Source: Pseudomonas putida
GTDB lineage: Bacteria > Pseudomonadota > Gammaproteobacteria > Pseudomonadales > Pseudomonadaceae
Assembly (NCBI RefSeq): GCF_004357765.1
Contig: NZ_SMTE01000002.1
Coordinates: forward strand, 372,001 to 436,000
Length of the DNA: 64,000 bases
Direction of reading: 5' to 3'
The stretch's first letter is position 1. Each line of letters begins with the position of its first letter. A model generated the notes under the pieces. It was not told the DNA's origin, did not search any database, and saw only the letters and a list, made by a program, of their open reading frames with translations. Below are positions 37,872 through 47,494 of the stretch, piece by piece. Both the position numbers and the translations under genes were made by a program.

Positions 37872-38900
37872 CTATCGTGGCGCCAACTCGTTCAGGTGTC
37901 GGGCTACCGCGATCCATGCACCGATATACCCCAACAAGACCGCTCCGATCAAGAGAGAAAGACCATCGGAGGCCGGCACCCCGCCCAGGGCGAAATCACT
38001 GTTGTACAACCCCGAAAGCCCTACCACTGCTTCGTTCAGCCAGTTCAGTCCGAACGCCAGGATCCCCCAGGCCAGCAAGCCCGCGCCCAGGCCGTACAGA
38101 GCGCCCATGTACAGGAAAGGCCGGCGTACGTAGCTGTCGGTGCCGCCGACCAGCTTGATGACTTCGATCTCGGTACGCCGGTTCTCGATGTGCAGGCGAA
38201 TTGTGTTACCAATTACTAAAAGCAGCGCTGAAATCAGCATCACCGCCAGGCCAAAGACGAACCGATCACCCAACTTGAGTATGGCGGCCAGACGCTCGAC
38301 CCAGACCAGATCCAGTTGCGCCACCTCGACCCGCGGCAATTCAGCCAAGCGCTGACGCAATGCCTCCAGGGCCGGCTTGTCCACCTCGGTTGGAGTCACC
38401 ACCACCACGCCAGGCAGCGGGTTGTCGGGCAGTTCACGCAGGGCTTCGCCCAGACCCGACTGTTGCTGGAACTCCTCCAGCGCCTGCTCGCGGCTGACGT
38501 ACTGGGCGTCAGCCACGCCCGGCATACCCTTGATCTCGTCACGCAGTGCCTCACCTTCGCGGCTGCCCGCGTCAAGCTTGAGGTACAGCGAGATCTGCGC
38601 CGCCCGCTGCCAGGAGCCGCCGAGTTTCTCGACATTCTTCAGCAGCAGCGAAAGGCCCATGGGCATGCTCAGGGCAACCGCCATCACCAGACAGGTGAAG
38701 AAGCTGCCGATCGGCTGCTTGCCCAGGCGCCGCAAGCTGTCGGCCAGACTGGCGCGATGGCTTTCCAGCCAGGCGTGCAGCAGTGTGCGGAAGTCCGGGC
38801 CGTCGTCGTCATGGTCGCCGCGTTTTTTCTTCGCCGGCTGTGGGTCCGCAGGCTTGGGCGCGACGCGCTCGGAAACCTTGGGTGTACGTGTAGTGCTCAT
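37872..38900 (-). CDS. ftsX: Cell division protein FtsX
   Basis: 342 residues. Four membrane segments: one after the N-terminal cytoplasmic tail (CLVMAVALSMPMGLSLLL) and three near the C-terminus (GLAVMLISALLLVIGNTI and others). A large periplasmic loop (AAQISLYLKLDAGSREGEALRDE) lies between. With FtsE it transmits ATP-driven changes across the membrane to activate amidase regulators at the septum. Start overlaps the ftsE stop by 4 nt. Confidence 0.95.
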   Translation of the reverse strand: MSTTRTPKVSERVAPKPADPQPAKKKRGDHDDDGPDFRTLLHAWLESHRASLADSLRRLGKQPIGSFFTCLVMAVALSMPMGLSLLLKNVEKLGGSWQRAAQISLYLKLDAGSREGEALRDEIKGMPGVADAQYVSREQALEEFQQQSGLGEALRELPDNPLPGVVVVTPTEVDKPALEALRQRLAELPRVEVAQLDLVWVERLAAILKLGDRFVFGLAVMLISALLLVIGNTIRLHIENRRTEIEVIKLVGGTDSYVRRPFLYMGALYGLGAGLLAWGILAFGLNWLNEAVVGLSGLYNSDFALGGVPASDGLSLLIGAVLLGYIGAWIAVARHLNELAPR

Positions 38901-39568
38901 TGCCCGGCCTCCCCATCGCCGATCAGACGACCGCGCTGCAGGGTCAGCATGCGGTGGCGCATGCGCGCAATCAGTGCCAGGTCATGACTGGCGATCAGAA
39001 CCGTGGTGCCGAGGCGATTGATGTCCTCGAACACACCCATGATTTCCGCAGCCAGGCGCGGATCGAGGTTGCCGGTCGGCTCGTCCGCCAGCAACAAGGC
39101 CGGCTGATGGACGATGGCGCGGGCGATACCGACCCGCTGCTGCTGGCCCGTGGACAGGTCCGCGGGGAACAGCTCGCCCTTGTCGGCCAGCGATACGCGC
39201 TCCAACGCCGAATCCACGCGTTTGGTGATCTCGGCCTTGGACAGGCCGAGAATCTGCAGCGGCAGCGCGATATTGTTGAATACCGTGCGGTCGAACAGCA
39301 GTTGGTGGTTCTGGAACACCACGCCAATCTGCCGGCGCAGGAACGGGATCTGTGCATTGCTGATCTGACCCAGGTCCTGCCCGGCCAGCATCAGCTTGCC
39401 GCTGGTCGGTCGCTCCATGGCCAGCAGCAGGCGCAACAAGGTGCTCTTGCCGGCGCCCGAATGCCCGGTGACGAACAGGAATTCGCCCCGACGCGCCCGG
39501 AAACTCAGCTCATGCAAGCCGACATGGCCGTTGGGATAGCGCTTGGCAACCTGTTCGAATCGGATCAT
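38897..39568 (-). CDS. ftsE: Cell division ATP-binding protein FtsE
   Basis: 223 residues, ABC ATPase. Walker A GHSGAGKST with Lys41, the signature LSTGQQQRVGIARA, Walker B ALLLADEPTG and the His switch IASHDLALIA are intact. FtsEX links to FtsZ and to peptidoglycan hydrolase activation. It overlaps ftsY (4 nt) and ftsX (4 nt). Confidence 0.97.
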   Translation of the reverse strand: MIRFEQVAKRYPNGHVGLHELSFRARRGEFLFVTGHSGAGKSTLLRLLLAMERPTSGKLMLAGQDLGQISNAQIPFLRRQIGVVFQNHQLLFDRTVFNNIALPLQILGLSKAEITKRVDSALERVSLADKGELFPADLSTGQQQRVGIARAIVHQPALLLADEPTGNLDPRLAAEIMGVFEDINRLGTTVLIASHDLALIARMRHRMLTLQRGRLIGDGEAGQ

Positions 39569-41040
39569 GGGTGCTCCCGCTCGGCAAACAAGGCTTTGAC
39601 GAAAGGTTCGGCCTCGAACGTGCGCAGGTCATCGATGCCCTCGCCCACGCCAATGAAGCGGATCGGCAACTTGAACTGCTTGGCCAGGGCGAAGATCACC
39701 CCGCCCTTGGCGGTGCCATCCAGCTTGGTCAGCGCCAGGCCCGTCAATTCGACGCTCTGGTTGAAGTACTTGGCCTGGCTGATGGCGTTCTGACCGGTGC
39801 CGGCATCGAGCACCAGCAGCACCTCATGGGGCGCCTCGGCGTCCAGTTTGCCGATCACTCGGCGCACCTTCTTCAGCTCCTCCATCAGGTTGTCCTTGGT
39901 ATGCAGGCGTCCGGCGGTGTCGGCGATCAGCACATCGATGCCCCGGGCCTTGGCGGCCTGCACGGCATCGAAGATCACCGAAGCGGAGTCGGCGCCGGTG
40001 TGCTGGGCGATCACCGGGATCTGGTTACGCTCGCCCCATACCTGCAGCTGCTCGACCGCGGCAGCGCGGAAGGTGTCTCCGGCGGCGAGCATGACTTTCT
40101 TGCCTTCGAGCTGCAGCTTCTTGGCCAGCTTGCCGATGGTGGTGGTCTTGCCGGCGCCGTTCACGCCGACCACGAGGATCACGTAGGGCTTGTTCTGCGC
40201 CTCGACCTTCAGCGGCTGTTCGACCGGACGCAGCAGCGCGGCCAACTCTTCCTGCAGCGACTGGTACAGCGCGTCGGCGTCGGCCAATTGCTTGCGGGCG
40301 ACCTTCTGGGTCAGGTTCTGGACGATCGCGGAAGTGGCCTCGACGCCGACGTCGGCAGTCAGCAGACGAGTCTCGATCTCGTCGAGCAGGTCGTCATCGA
40401 TGACCTTCTTGCCCAGGAACAGGCTGGCCATACCTTCGCCGATGCTGGCGCTGGTCTTCGAAAGGCCCTGTTTCAGGCGGGCGAAGAAGCCCAGCTTGGA
40501 CTGTTCGGCGCTGGCCGGAGCTGCGGCAACAGGTGCTACCGGCTCTGGCGCCGGCCGCTCGGGGATGGCCGGCGGGGCCTTGGGTTCGAGGTCCGGGACC
40601 AGGGCGACGGGCTCTTCGGCAACGGGCAGGACCAGGTTGCTGACGGGCGCCTCGACGGGCTGGGCTTGCGGGGGCTGCGCGGCCTCTGGGACGGTCGCTA
40701 TCGGCGCAGGGCACGGTGGCTCTGCTGCGGCGGGCGGCGCAGCCGCCGGCAAGCCGGTGTCTACAGGGGCCGGGGCCGGCTCCGAAGGCGGCACAGGCTC
40801 TGGTGCTGTGGAGGCTGCAGGGACCACCGGCGCGGGGGCAGCAGGCACCTCCACTGGCTCAGCCGGGGCCGGCGCAGGCTGGGGATCGACCTGCGGCGCT
40901 ACCGGCTCTGCGGGTTGCGTGTCAGGGGCTTGTGGCTGTTCGGCGACAGGTTGCTGCGGCTTCTTGCGAAACCAGCTGAACAGGCCTTTTTTCTCGCCAG
41001 CCTCGGCCGGCGCTTTTTTGTCGTCGTTGGAACCAAACAT
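39565..41040 (-). CDS. ftsY: Signal recognition particle receptor FtsY
   Basis: 491 residues. The first 160 or so form a very Pro/Ala/Glu-rich acidic A domain thought to touch the membrane and translocon. The NG GTPase domain follows: G1 [43 protein letters not shown] and [10 protein letters not shown]. It docks SRP-bound ribosomes on the inner membrane. First gene of ftsY-ftsE-ftsX; a 231-nt divergent region separates it from the M16 pair. Confidence 0.97.
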   Translation of the reverse strand: MFGSNDDKKAPAEAGEKKGLFSWFRKKPQQPVAEQPQAPDTQPAEPVAPQVDPQPAPAPAEPVEVPAAPAPVVPAASTAPEPVPPSEPAPAPVDTGLPAAAPPAAAEPPCPAPIATVPEAAQPPQAQPVEAPVSNLVLPVAEEPVALVPDLEPKAPPAIPERPAPEPVAPVAAAPASAEQSKLGFFARLKQGLSKTSASIGEGMASLFLGKKVIDDDLLDEIETRLLTADVGVEATSAIVQNLTQKVARKQLADADALYQSLQEELAALLRPVEQPLKVEAQNKPYVILVVGVNGAGKTTTIGKLAKKLQLEGKKVMLAAGDTFRAAAVEQLQVWGERNQIPVIAQHTGADSASVIFDAVQAAKARGIDVLIADTAGRLHTKDNLMEELKKVRRVIGKLDAEAPHEVLLVLDAGTGQNAISQAKYFNQSVELTGLALTKLDGTAKGGVIFALAKQFKLPIRFIGVGEGIDDLRTFEAEPFVKALFAEREHP

Positions 41041-41271
41041 GGAAGACGGCTATCTCAGGGTAGCGATGGGCCAGCATTGGCGCATCAGGAATTCTCTAAA
41101 CGCAGAACAGACTATTTTGAATCCGGCTGGTTCATGCGCAATGTTTTGTCGTAGGGTCCTGTGGGCCAGAACGGCGACAGGCATGGTCGCCAGGCAACCG
41201 GATCAGTATCCTAGCACCTCCTGGCCCGCCGACGCTAAACCCTGCGGGCCGCCGAACAGGTCAAACACCGT

Positions 41272-42627
41272 ATGAATGCTCTAGCCCGCCGCGCCGCTGG
41301 CCTGCTGCTCAGCACGCTCTGCCTGCCACTGGCCGCCTTCGCCGCCGATGTGCAGCCGACCCACGAATTCATTCTCGACAACGGCCTCAAAGTGGTCGTA
41401 CGCGAGGATCACCGCGCCCCGGTCGTGGTTTCGCAGATCTGGTACAAGGTCGGCTCCAGCTACGAAACGCCCGGGCAGACGGGCCTGTCCCACGCCCTGG
41501 AGCACATGATGTTCAAGGGCAGCGCCAAGGTCGGCCCCGGCGAAGCCTCGCGCATCCTGCGCGACCTGGGCGCAGAGGAGAACGCTTTCACCAGCGACGA
41601 CTACACCGCCTATTACCAGGTGCTAGCCCGTGACCGCCTGCCCGTCGCCCTGGAGTTGGAGGCCGATCGACTGGCCAGCCTGCGCCTGCCGGCCGACGAG
41701 TTCAGCCGCGAAATCGAGGTCATCAAGGAGGAGCGCCGCCTGCGCACCGACGATCAGCCGAGCGCCAAGGCCTTCGAGCTGTTCCGCAGCATGGCCTATC
41801 CGGCCAGCGGCTACCACACACCGACCATCGGCTGGATGGCCGACCTCGAGCGAATGAAGGTCGAAGAGCTGCGTAACTGGTACGAATCCTGGTATGCGCC
41901 GAACAATGCGACCCTGGTGGTGGTCGGCGATGTCACCGCCGACGAGGTCAAGGGCCTGGCCCAGAAGTACTTCGGCGCCATCCCGAAACGCGCCGTACCG
42001 CCGGCCAAGCTGCCGCTGGAACTGGCCGAGCCCGGTAACCGTCTGCTCACGCTGCATGTCCGCACTCAACTGCCGAGCCTGATCTACGGCTTCAACGTGC
42101 CGGGCCTGGCCACCGCCAAGGACCCCAGCACCGTACATGCCCTGCGCCTGATCTCGGCACTGCTCGACGGCGGCTACAGCGCGCGCATGCCGGCACGCCT
42201 GGAGCGCGACCAGGAGCTGGTGGCCGGCGCTTCGTCGAGCTACAACGCCTTCACCCGTGGCGACAGCTTGTTCATGATCTCGGCCACGCCGAACGTGCAG
42301 AAGCACAAGACCCTGGCCGATGTCGAAAAAGGCATCTGGCAGTTGCTCGATGAGCTCAAGACCACACCGCCGAGCAGCGAAGAGCTGGAGCGGGTGCGTG
42401 CCCAGGTGATCGCCGGGCTGGTCTTCGACCGCGACTCCATCAGTAGCCAGGCCACCACCATTGGCCAACTGGAGACGGTCGGCCTGTCCTGGAAGCTGAT
42501 CGACAGTGAGCTGGACGAGCTCAAGCGCGTGACGCCGCAGGACATCCAGAATGCCGCGCGCACCTACTTCACCCGCGAACGCCTGAGCGTTGCCCATGTA
42601 TTGCCCGAGGAGTCCGCTCATGAGTGA
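41272..42627 (+). CDS. M16-family zinc peptidase, exported, catalytic subunit
   Basis: 451 residues with a signal peptide (RRAAGLLLSTLCLPLAAFAAD). The inverzincin motif HxxEH is complete (H74, E77, H78 in GLSHALEHMMFKG), and the distal glutamate region IEVIKEERR is present. It should be a periplasmic peptidase of the PqqF/YmxG type. It pairs with the next gene, which lacks the motif, the common two-subunit M16B arrangement. The starts and stops overlap by 8 nt. Confidence 0.9.
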   Translation: MNALARRAAGLLLSTLCLPLAAFAADVQPTHEFILDNGLKVVVREDHRAPVVVSQIWYKVGSSYETPGQTGLSHALEHMMFKGSAKVGPGEASRILRDLGAEENAFTSDDYTAYYQVLARDRLPVALELEADRLASLRLPADEFSREIEVIKEERRLRTDDQPSAKAFELFRSMAYPASGYHTPTIGWMADLERMKVEELRNWYESWYAPNNATLVVVGDVTADEVKGLAQKYFGAIPKRAVPPAKLPLELAEPGNRLLTLHVRTQLPSLIYGFNVPGLATAKDPSTVHALRLISALLDGGYSARMPARLERDQELVAGASSSYNAFTRGDSLFMISATPNVQKHKTLADVEKGIWQLLDELKTTPPSSEELERVRAQVIAGLVFDRDSISSQATTIGQLETVGLSWKLIDSELDELKRVTPQDIQNAARTYFTRERLSVAHVLPEESAHE

Positions 42628-44104
42628 TCGCAGCGCACCACGCTACACCCTGATCGGCGCTGGCATCATCGCCCTGGTGGTGGCCTTGGCCGCCGTGCTG
42701 GCACGCCCGGTCCACGCCGAAGCCGAGACCAGCGCCGCGCGCCCGGCCAATACCTTGCAGTCGCTGGCCGAGCTGGACGGCAAGACGCCCAGCCGGCGCC
42801 AGTTGAACATCCAGAACTGGACCACAGCCGAAGGTGCCCGCGTACTCTTCGTCGAGGCTCGCGAGCTGCCGATGTTCGACCTGCGCGTGACCTTCGCCGC
42901 CGGCAGCAGCCAGGATGGCGCCACGCCAGGCCTGGCCACCCTGACCAACGCCATGCTCAACGAGGGGGTGGCCGGCAAGGACGTGACCGCCATTGCCGAA
43001 GGTTTCGAAAGCCTGGGCGCGGACTTCGGCAACGGCTCCTACCGCGACATGGCGATTGCCTCGTTGCGCAGCCTGAGCGCCAAGGACAAACGCGAACCGG
43101 CGCTCAAGCTGTTCGCCGAGGTGGCCGGTAAGCCGACCTTTCCCGAAGACGCGCTCAAGCGCATCAAGAACCAGCTGCTGGCCGGTTTCGAGTACGAAAA
43201 ACAGAACCCTGGCAAGATCGCCGGCAAGGCGCTGTTCGCCAAGCTCTATGGCGACCACCCCTACGCCCACTCCAGCGACGGCACCGCCGAAAGCATCCCG
43301 GGCATTACCCTGGAACAACTGCGCGCCTTCCACGCCAAGGCCTACACCGCTGGCAACGCGGTCATCGCCCTGGTTGGCGATCTCAGCCGCAGCGAAGCCG
43401 AGGCCGTCGCCGCCCAGGTCTCCGCCGCCCTGCCCAAGGGCCCTGCACTGGCCGCGCCAGCCGAGCCGGTCGAGCCCAAACCGGGTATGACCCACATCGA
43501 CTTTCCGAGCAAACAGACCCACCTGATGCTCGCTGAGCTGGGCATCGATCGCCAGGACCCCGACTGGCCTGCCCTGTCCCTGGGCAACCAGATCCTCGGC
43601 GGTGGCGCCTTCGGCACTCGGCTGATGAGCGAAGTGCGGGAAAAACGCGGCCTGACCTATGGCGTATACTCGGCATTCAGCCCCATGCAGGTTCGCGGCC
43701 CGTTCATGATCAACCTGCAGACCCGTGCCGAACTCAGCGAGGGCACGCTGAAGCTGGTCCAGGAGATCCTCGCCGAGTACCTGAAGAACGGTCCGACCCA
43801 GCAGGAACTCGACGATGCCAAGCGTGAGCTGGCCGGCAGCTTCCCGCTGTCCAACGCCAGCAATGCCAGCATCGTCGGCCAGTTAGGTGCCATCGGTTTC
43901 TACAACCTGCCACTGACCTGGCTGGAAGACTTCATGCAGCAATCCCAGGCGCTGACCGTCGACCAGGTCAAGGTCGCGATGAACAAGCACCTGGCTGCCG
44001 ACAAGCTGGTGATCGTCACCGTCGGCCCGAAAGTGCCGCAGAAACCGCTGCCGGCCCCCACTGACAAACCCGCCGAGCAACCGCTCGGCGTACCGGAGCA
44101 CTAA
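42620..44104 (+). CDS. M16-family peptidase partner, non-catalytic, membrane-anchored or exported
   Basis: 494 residues from ATG 42620 (MSDRSAPRYTLIGAGIIALV). A single hydrophobic segment near the start (LIGAGIIALVVALAAVLA) should export or anchor it. The place of HxxEH reads LATLTNAMLNEGV, so it is inactive. It keeps the R/Y-type substrate loop (VREKRGLTYGVYSAF) that completes the partner's active site. The stop overlaps the rsmD start by 1 nt (TAATG). Confidence 0.88.
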   Translation: MSDRSAPRYTLIGAGIIALVVALAAVLARPVHAEAETSAARPANTLQSLAELDGKTPSRRQLNIQNWTTAEGARVLFVEARELPMFDLRVTFAAGSSQDGATPGLATLTNAMLNEGVAGKDVTAIAEGFESLGADFGNGSYRDMAIASLRSLSAKDKREPALKLFAEVAGKPTFPEDALKRIKNQLLAGFEYEKQNPGKIAGKALFAKLYGDHPYAHSSDGTAESIPGITLEQLRAFHAKAYTAGNAVIALVGDLSRSEAEAVAAQVSAALPKGPALAAPAEPVEPKPGMTHIDFPSKQTHLMLAELGIDRQDPDWPALSLGNQILGGGAFGTRLMSEVREKRGLTYGVYSAFSPMQVRGPFMINLQTRAELSEGTLKLVQEILAEYLKNGPTQQELDDAKRELAGSFPLSNASNASIVGQLGAIGFYNLPLTWLEDFMQQSQALTVDQVKVAMNKHLAADKLVIVTVGPKVPQKPLPAPTDKPAEQPLGVPEH

Positions 44105-44706
44105 TGCCCAGATCCACCCCTCCCGCCCGCCCGCAAGCCGGCCAAAGCAAGGGCCAGGGCCACCTACGCATCATCGCCGGTGAGTGGCGCAGCCGCCGCC
44201 TGGCGGTACCGGACGGCGAAGGCCTGCGGCCGACGCCTGATCGCGTGCGCGAAACTCTGTTCAACTGGCTGGCGCCGTACATCGAAGGGGCGCGGGTGCT
44301 GGATGCCTTCACCGGCAGTGGCGCCCTGGTGCTCGAAGCGCTGTCGCGCGGCGCAGAAGATGCGGTGGCCCTGGACAGCAACCCGGCGGCCATCGCCAAT
44401 CTGAAGAACAACCTCGAGATCCTCCGCTGTCCACGCGGCCAGATCCTTCAAACCGACGCCCTGCGCTACCTCCAGGGCCCGGCCAAGCAGCAGTTCGATC
44501 TGGTGTTCCTCGACCCGCCATTCCACCAAGACCTGCTGGCCGACACCTGCGGCCTGTTGGAGCAGAACGCCTGGCTGCGTGAGCAAGCCTGGATCTACAC
44601 CGAAAGCGAAGCGGCACCGTCGAGTCTGGCGATGCCGGGCAACTGGCGTCTGCATCGCGAGAAAAAGACCGGGCAGGTGCATTACGCCTTGTGGCACAGA
44701 GATTGA
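44104..44706 (+). CDS. rsmD: 16S rRNA (guanine966-N2)-methyltransferase
   Basis: 200 residues. LRIIAGEWRSRRLAVP and RPTPDRVRETLFNWLAP are the family opening; the SAM motif is VLDAFTGSGALVLEALSRGA and the catalytic motif FLDPPF. It methylates G966 of 16S rRNA. It sits between two M16 peptidase pairs and overlaps the first by one base. Confidence 0.95.
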   Translation: MPRSTPPARPQAGQSKGQGHLRIIAGEWRSRRLAVPDGEGLRPTPDRVRETLFNWLAPYIEGARVLDAFTGSGALVLEALSRGAEDAVALDSNPAAIANLKNNLEILRCPRGQILQTDALRYLQGPAKQQFDLVFLDPPFHQDLLADTCGLLEQNAWLREQAWIYTESEAAPSSLAMPGNWRLHREKKTGQVHYALWHRD

Positions 44707-44755
44707 TCGGGCCGATGGCCACGAGTTGAAGACTTAACTACCGCCATTGCACCTC

Positions 44756-44810
44756 GGGCATGGCTGAAGCTGCTCCTTCCGATTCATCCAGGAGCAGTTC
44801 AGCCATGCCC
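44756..44810 (+). promoter_or_regulatory. Long hairpin covering the RBS and start of the second M16 pair
   Basis: GGGCATGGCTGAA plus GCTGCTCC (44756-44776) pairs with GGAGCAG plus TTCAGCCATGCCC (44791-44810), 20 pairs with one bulged base and a 14-nt loop. The 3' arm contains both the Shine-Dalgarno (AGGAG, 44790-44794) and the preferred start ATG (44805-44807). In the mRNA this would hide the start. An in-frame ATG at 44760 lies in the 5' arm. Confidence 0.75.
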
Positions 44811-46100
44811 GACACCTCACGTGCGCAATTCTCATTGCAGCACTTCACCCTGGCCAATGGCCTCAAGGTCTATCTGCGCGAAGATCATCGCGCCCCGCTG
44901 GTCAGCGTCCAACTCTGGTACCACGTGGGTTCCAGCTACGAGCCCGAGGGTCACAGCGGGTTATCCCACGCCCTTGAGCATCTGATGTTCGAAGGCAGCA
45001 GCAAACTGGCCGCGGGCGAATACTTCCAATTGATGTCGCGTCTCGGTGGCGATCCCAATGCCTATACCTTCTCGGACGCCACGGTCTATCCCGTCACCTT
45101 GCCTGCCAGCCGTATGGAGGTCGCCCTTGAAGCCATGGCCGATGCGATGGCCACGGCGACACTGAGCGAAGCACCGTTCGAGCGCGAACTCGCCGTCGTC
45201 ATGGCAGAGCGCCGGGTAGATGTCGACAACAAACCTTTTGCCGTCGCTGTCGAGCAACACAAGCTGCTGGCCCACGGCAGGAGCGGCTACGCCACACCAA
45301 CCCGCGGTTTCCGAGAAGACCTGCAGCAGCTGGCTCAGGCCGCGGCGCTTAGCTGGTACCAGCGCTGGTATCACCCCAACAACGCCACACTGGCGGTGGT
45401 TGGCGCCGCGCACCCGGCGCAATTGCGCACGCTGGTAGAGCGTCACTTCGGCGCGATTCCCGCTCATCCCCTGCCCATCGCGCCACTCCCTCGACACGAC
45501 CAGACGCTGACCCGCCGCACGCAATCGGTGCGCATCGAGGGCCTGCGCGAAGGCCTGATCATGAGTTTCAACTGCCCTAGCCTGGCCACCGCTGATGACC
45601 CGACCCAAGCCCAGGCGTTGCGCCTGATCCCCGAACTGCTCACCCAGGGCGCCTCCGCACGACTGCAGCGCTCGATGGTCGCGGAACAACCGCTGCTGCA
45701 AGGCGTGAAAGGCGGCTATGACCTGCTGCTTCGCGGCGACGGCCTGCTGACATTTAGTGCCTTCAACGACCCCGCCAAAGCCACGCCGGAGCAGGCTCAG
45801 GAACAATTGCTGCGGGAAATCAGCGCGCTTCGCCTGACGCCGCCCACAGCAGCAGAACTCCAGCGGGCCAAAGCCCAGCTGATGGCGAAAGAGGTGTTTG
45901 CCCGGGATGACATCGCCAAACAAGCCGACATGTTGGGCCGCATGGCCGCCTGTGGCCTCGACCCAACCGAACTGGAGTTCGAGACAACGATGATCGAGGG
46001 CCTGACCGACGTGCAAGTCTGCCAAGCCGTAGAAGCCTTCCTGAGCGACGACCGCCTGACGACCACTTTCATGAGTGGCATGGAGAGCCATGATGAATGA
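44805..46100 (+). CDS. M16-family zinc peptidase, second pair, catalytic, no signal peptide
   Basis: 431 residues from ATG 44805 with AGGAG 10 nt upstream; the ATG at 44760 would add 15 residues. HxxEH is complete (H55, E58, H59 in GLSHALEHLMFEG) and the distal glutamate region reads LAVVMAERRVD. Unlike the pair upstream of rsmD, no signal peptide or membrane segment is seen, so it probably acts in the cytoplasm. The family also includes peptidases that process ribosomal peptides such as PQQ precursor; no precursor gene is visible here. Confidence 0.85.
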   Translation: MPDTSRAQFSLQHFTLANGLKVYLREDHRAPLVSVQLWYHVGSSYEPEGHSGLSHALEHLMFEGSSKLAAGEYFQLMSRLGGDPNAYTFSDATVYPVTLPASRMEVALEAMADAMATATLSEAPFERELAVVMAERRVDVDNKPFAVAVEQHKLLAHGRSGYATPTRGFREDLQQLAQAAALSWYQRWYHPNNATLAVVGAAHPAQLRTLVERHFGAIPAHPLPIAPLPRHDQTLTRRTQSVRIEGLREGLIMSFNCPSLATADDPTQAQALRLIPELLTQGASARLQRSMVAEQPLLQGVKGGYDLLLRGDGLLTFSAFNDPAKATPEQAQEQLLREISALRLTPPTAAELQRAKAQLMAKEVFARDDIAKQADMLGRMAACGLDPTELEFETTMIEGLTDVQVCQAVEAFLSDDRLTTTFMSGMESHDE

Positions 46101-47430
46101 CATGACCCGTTTGACTTCCCTCCAAGGGCTGGACCTCAACCACCTGGAACCTGTCGATACCCACGTGCAGACCTGGACGACCGAGGCCGGTACACGCGTC
46201 CAGTTCGTCGAAGCGCGAGGGCTGCCCGTCGTCGATCTGGTCCTGCGCTTTGGCGCCGGAGTCGTCCAGGACACCGACAAATCGGGCTTGGCTGCGCTGA
46301 CGCTGTACATGCTCGATGAAGGCAGCGATGGGCTCACCGCGAGCGAGCATGCGGTGGCCCTGGAGCGCCTGGGCGCAGAAGTCAGCAAGGAGGTGCGCCT
46401 GGAAGAAGCCGTGCTGAGCTTGCGCAGCCTCAGCCAGCGGACCTTGCTCGACCCTGCCCTGGCACTGTTCGGCGCAATGGCCGCTAAGCCTGACTTTTTG
46501 CCGGCCGCGCTGGAAAAAGTGAAGTCGCAGACGCTCGCATATACCGCCTCACGCCTCAGAAACCCCATCGTGCAGGCACGCTCCGCGGCCTTCGGCTATC
46601 TATTCGATGGCCACCCCTATGGCAACCCGAACGGCACCACGCCGGAGGGAATCGAAGCCGTCACGGTAGACGACCTCAGGGCCTTCCACCGCAGAGCTTA
46701 TAGTGCCAGCAACCTGCAAATGACTCTGGTGGGTGACCTATCCACTACCGAGGCCAAGGCCATTGCCCACCGCATCAGCCAGACTTTGCCACAGGACTGG
46801 ACAGCCCTACCTCCGCCAGCAGTGGCCGAAGTCCCTGCCATGACGTTGCATGTCGAGCGACCCGGCGCGAGCAATTGCGTGCTCCTCGCATTGCCCATGA
46901 ACGTTCCGGCAAACGATCCGCAATTCCTGGCCATGGTGCTGGCGAGCGAGATCCTGACCTCAGGCCTGGACTCCAGGCTGATGACCGAACTGCGTCAGCG
47001 CAGGGGGCTGACCTATGACGTGAGTTCGAAGATCTCGGCGATGCGTTCAGGCGGCGTGTTCATGATCGAATGGGACATCGCCTCGGACCTGGTAGAGGCC
47101 AGCAAGACACTGGTCGGCACGCTGTTGCAACGGTTCATCGATGAAGGACCCACCGAGGCGGAACTGGAACAGGCTCGGCACCAGTTGGCTGGCGAGCTGC
47201 TGCGTAACGTTGCCCAGAACAAACGACTCGCCGGTTTGTTGTCGGTCACCGCCAGGCAGCGCCAACCAGAGGGCTATCTGAACGGCTACAACGCCATGCT
47301 GAACGGTCTCACCACGGGCGCAGTACGGGAAACCCTCAGGCGCAGGCTCGACCTGCGCCAGGCGGTGTGGGTAAGCGTGGGGCCAACCGTCGATCAGCAA
47401 CCGCTGCCGGAACTGCCCGACACCGACTAA
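46090..47430 (+). CDS. M16-family peptidase partner, second pair, non-catalytic
   Basis: 446 residues from ATG 46090 (GGAGAG just upstream; the next codon is also ATG), overlapping the previous gene by 11 nt. HxxEH is replaced (LAALTLYMLDEGS), but the substrate-loop motif is kept (LRQRRGLTYDVSSKI). No signal peptide. Sequence resembles the partner at 42620-44104 but is shorter at the N-terminus. Together the two genes look like an old duplication of the exported pair. Confidence 0.83.
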   Translation: MMNDMTRLTSLQGLDLNHLEPVDTHVQTWTTEAGTRVQFVEARGLPVVDLVLRFGAGVVQDTDKSGLAALTLYMLDEGSDGLTASEHAVALERLGAEVSKEVRLEEAVLSLRSLSQRTLLDPALALFGAMAAKPDFLPAALEKVKSQTLAYTASRLRNPIVQARSAAFGYLFDGHPYGNPNGTTPEGIEAVTVDDLRAFHRRAYSASNLQMTLVGDLSTTEAKAIAHRISQTLPQDWTALPPPAVAEVPAMTLHVERPGASNCVLLALPMNVPANDPQFLAMVLASEILTSGLDSRLMTELRQRRGLTYDVSSKISAMRSGGVFMIEWDIASDLVEASKTLVGTLLQRFIDEGPTEAELEQARHQLAGELLRNVAQNKRLAGLLSVTARQRQPEGYLNGYNAMLNGLTTGAVRETLRRRLDLRQAVWVSVGPTVDQQPLPELPDTD

Positions 47431-47494
47431 TGGGTACAGACACAGGAGCGGTATTTCGTGGCACTCTAGACAGGCACAACACGAGTCGCCCAGC

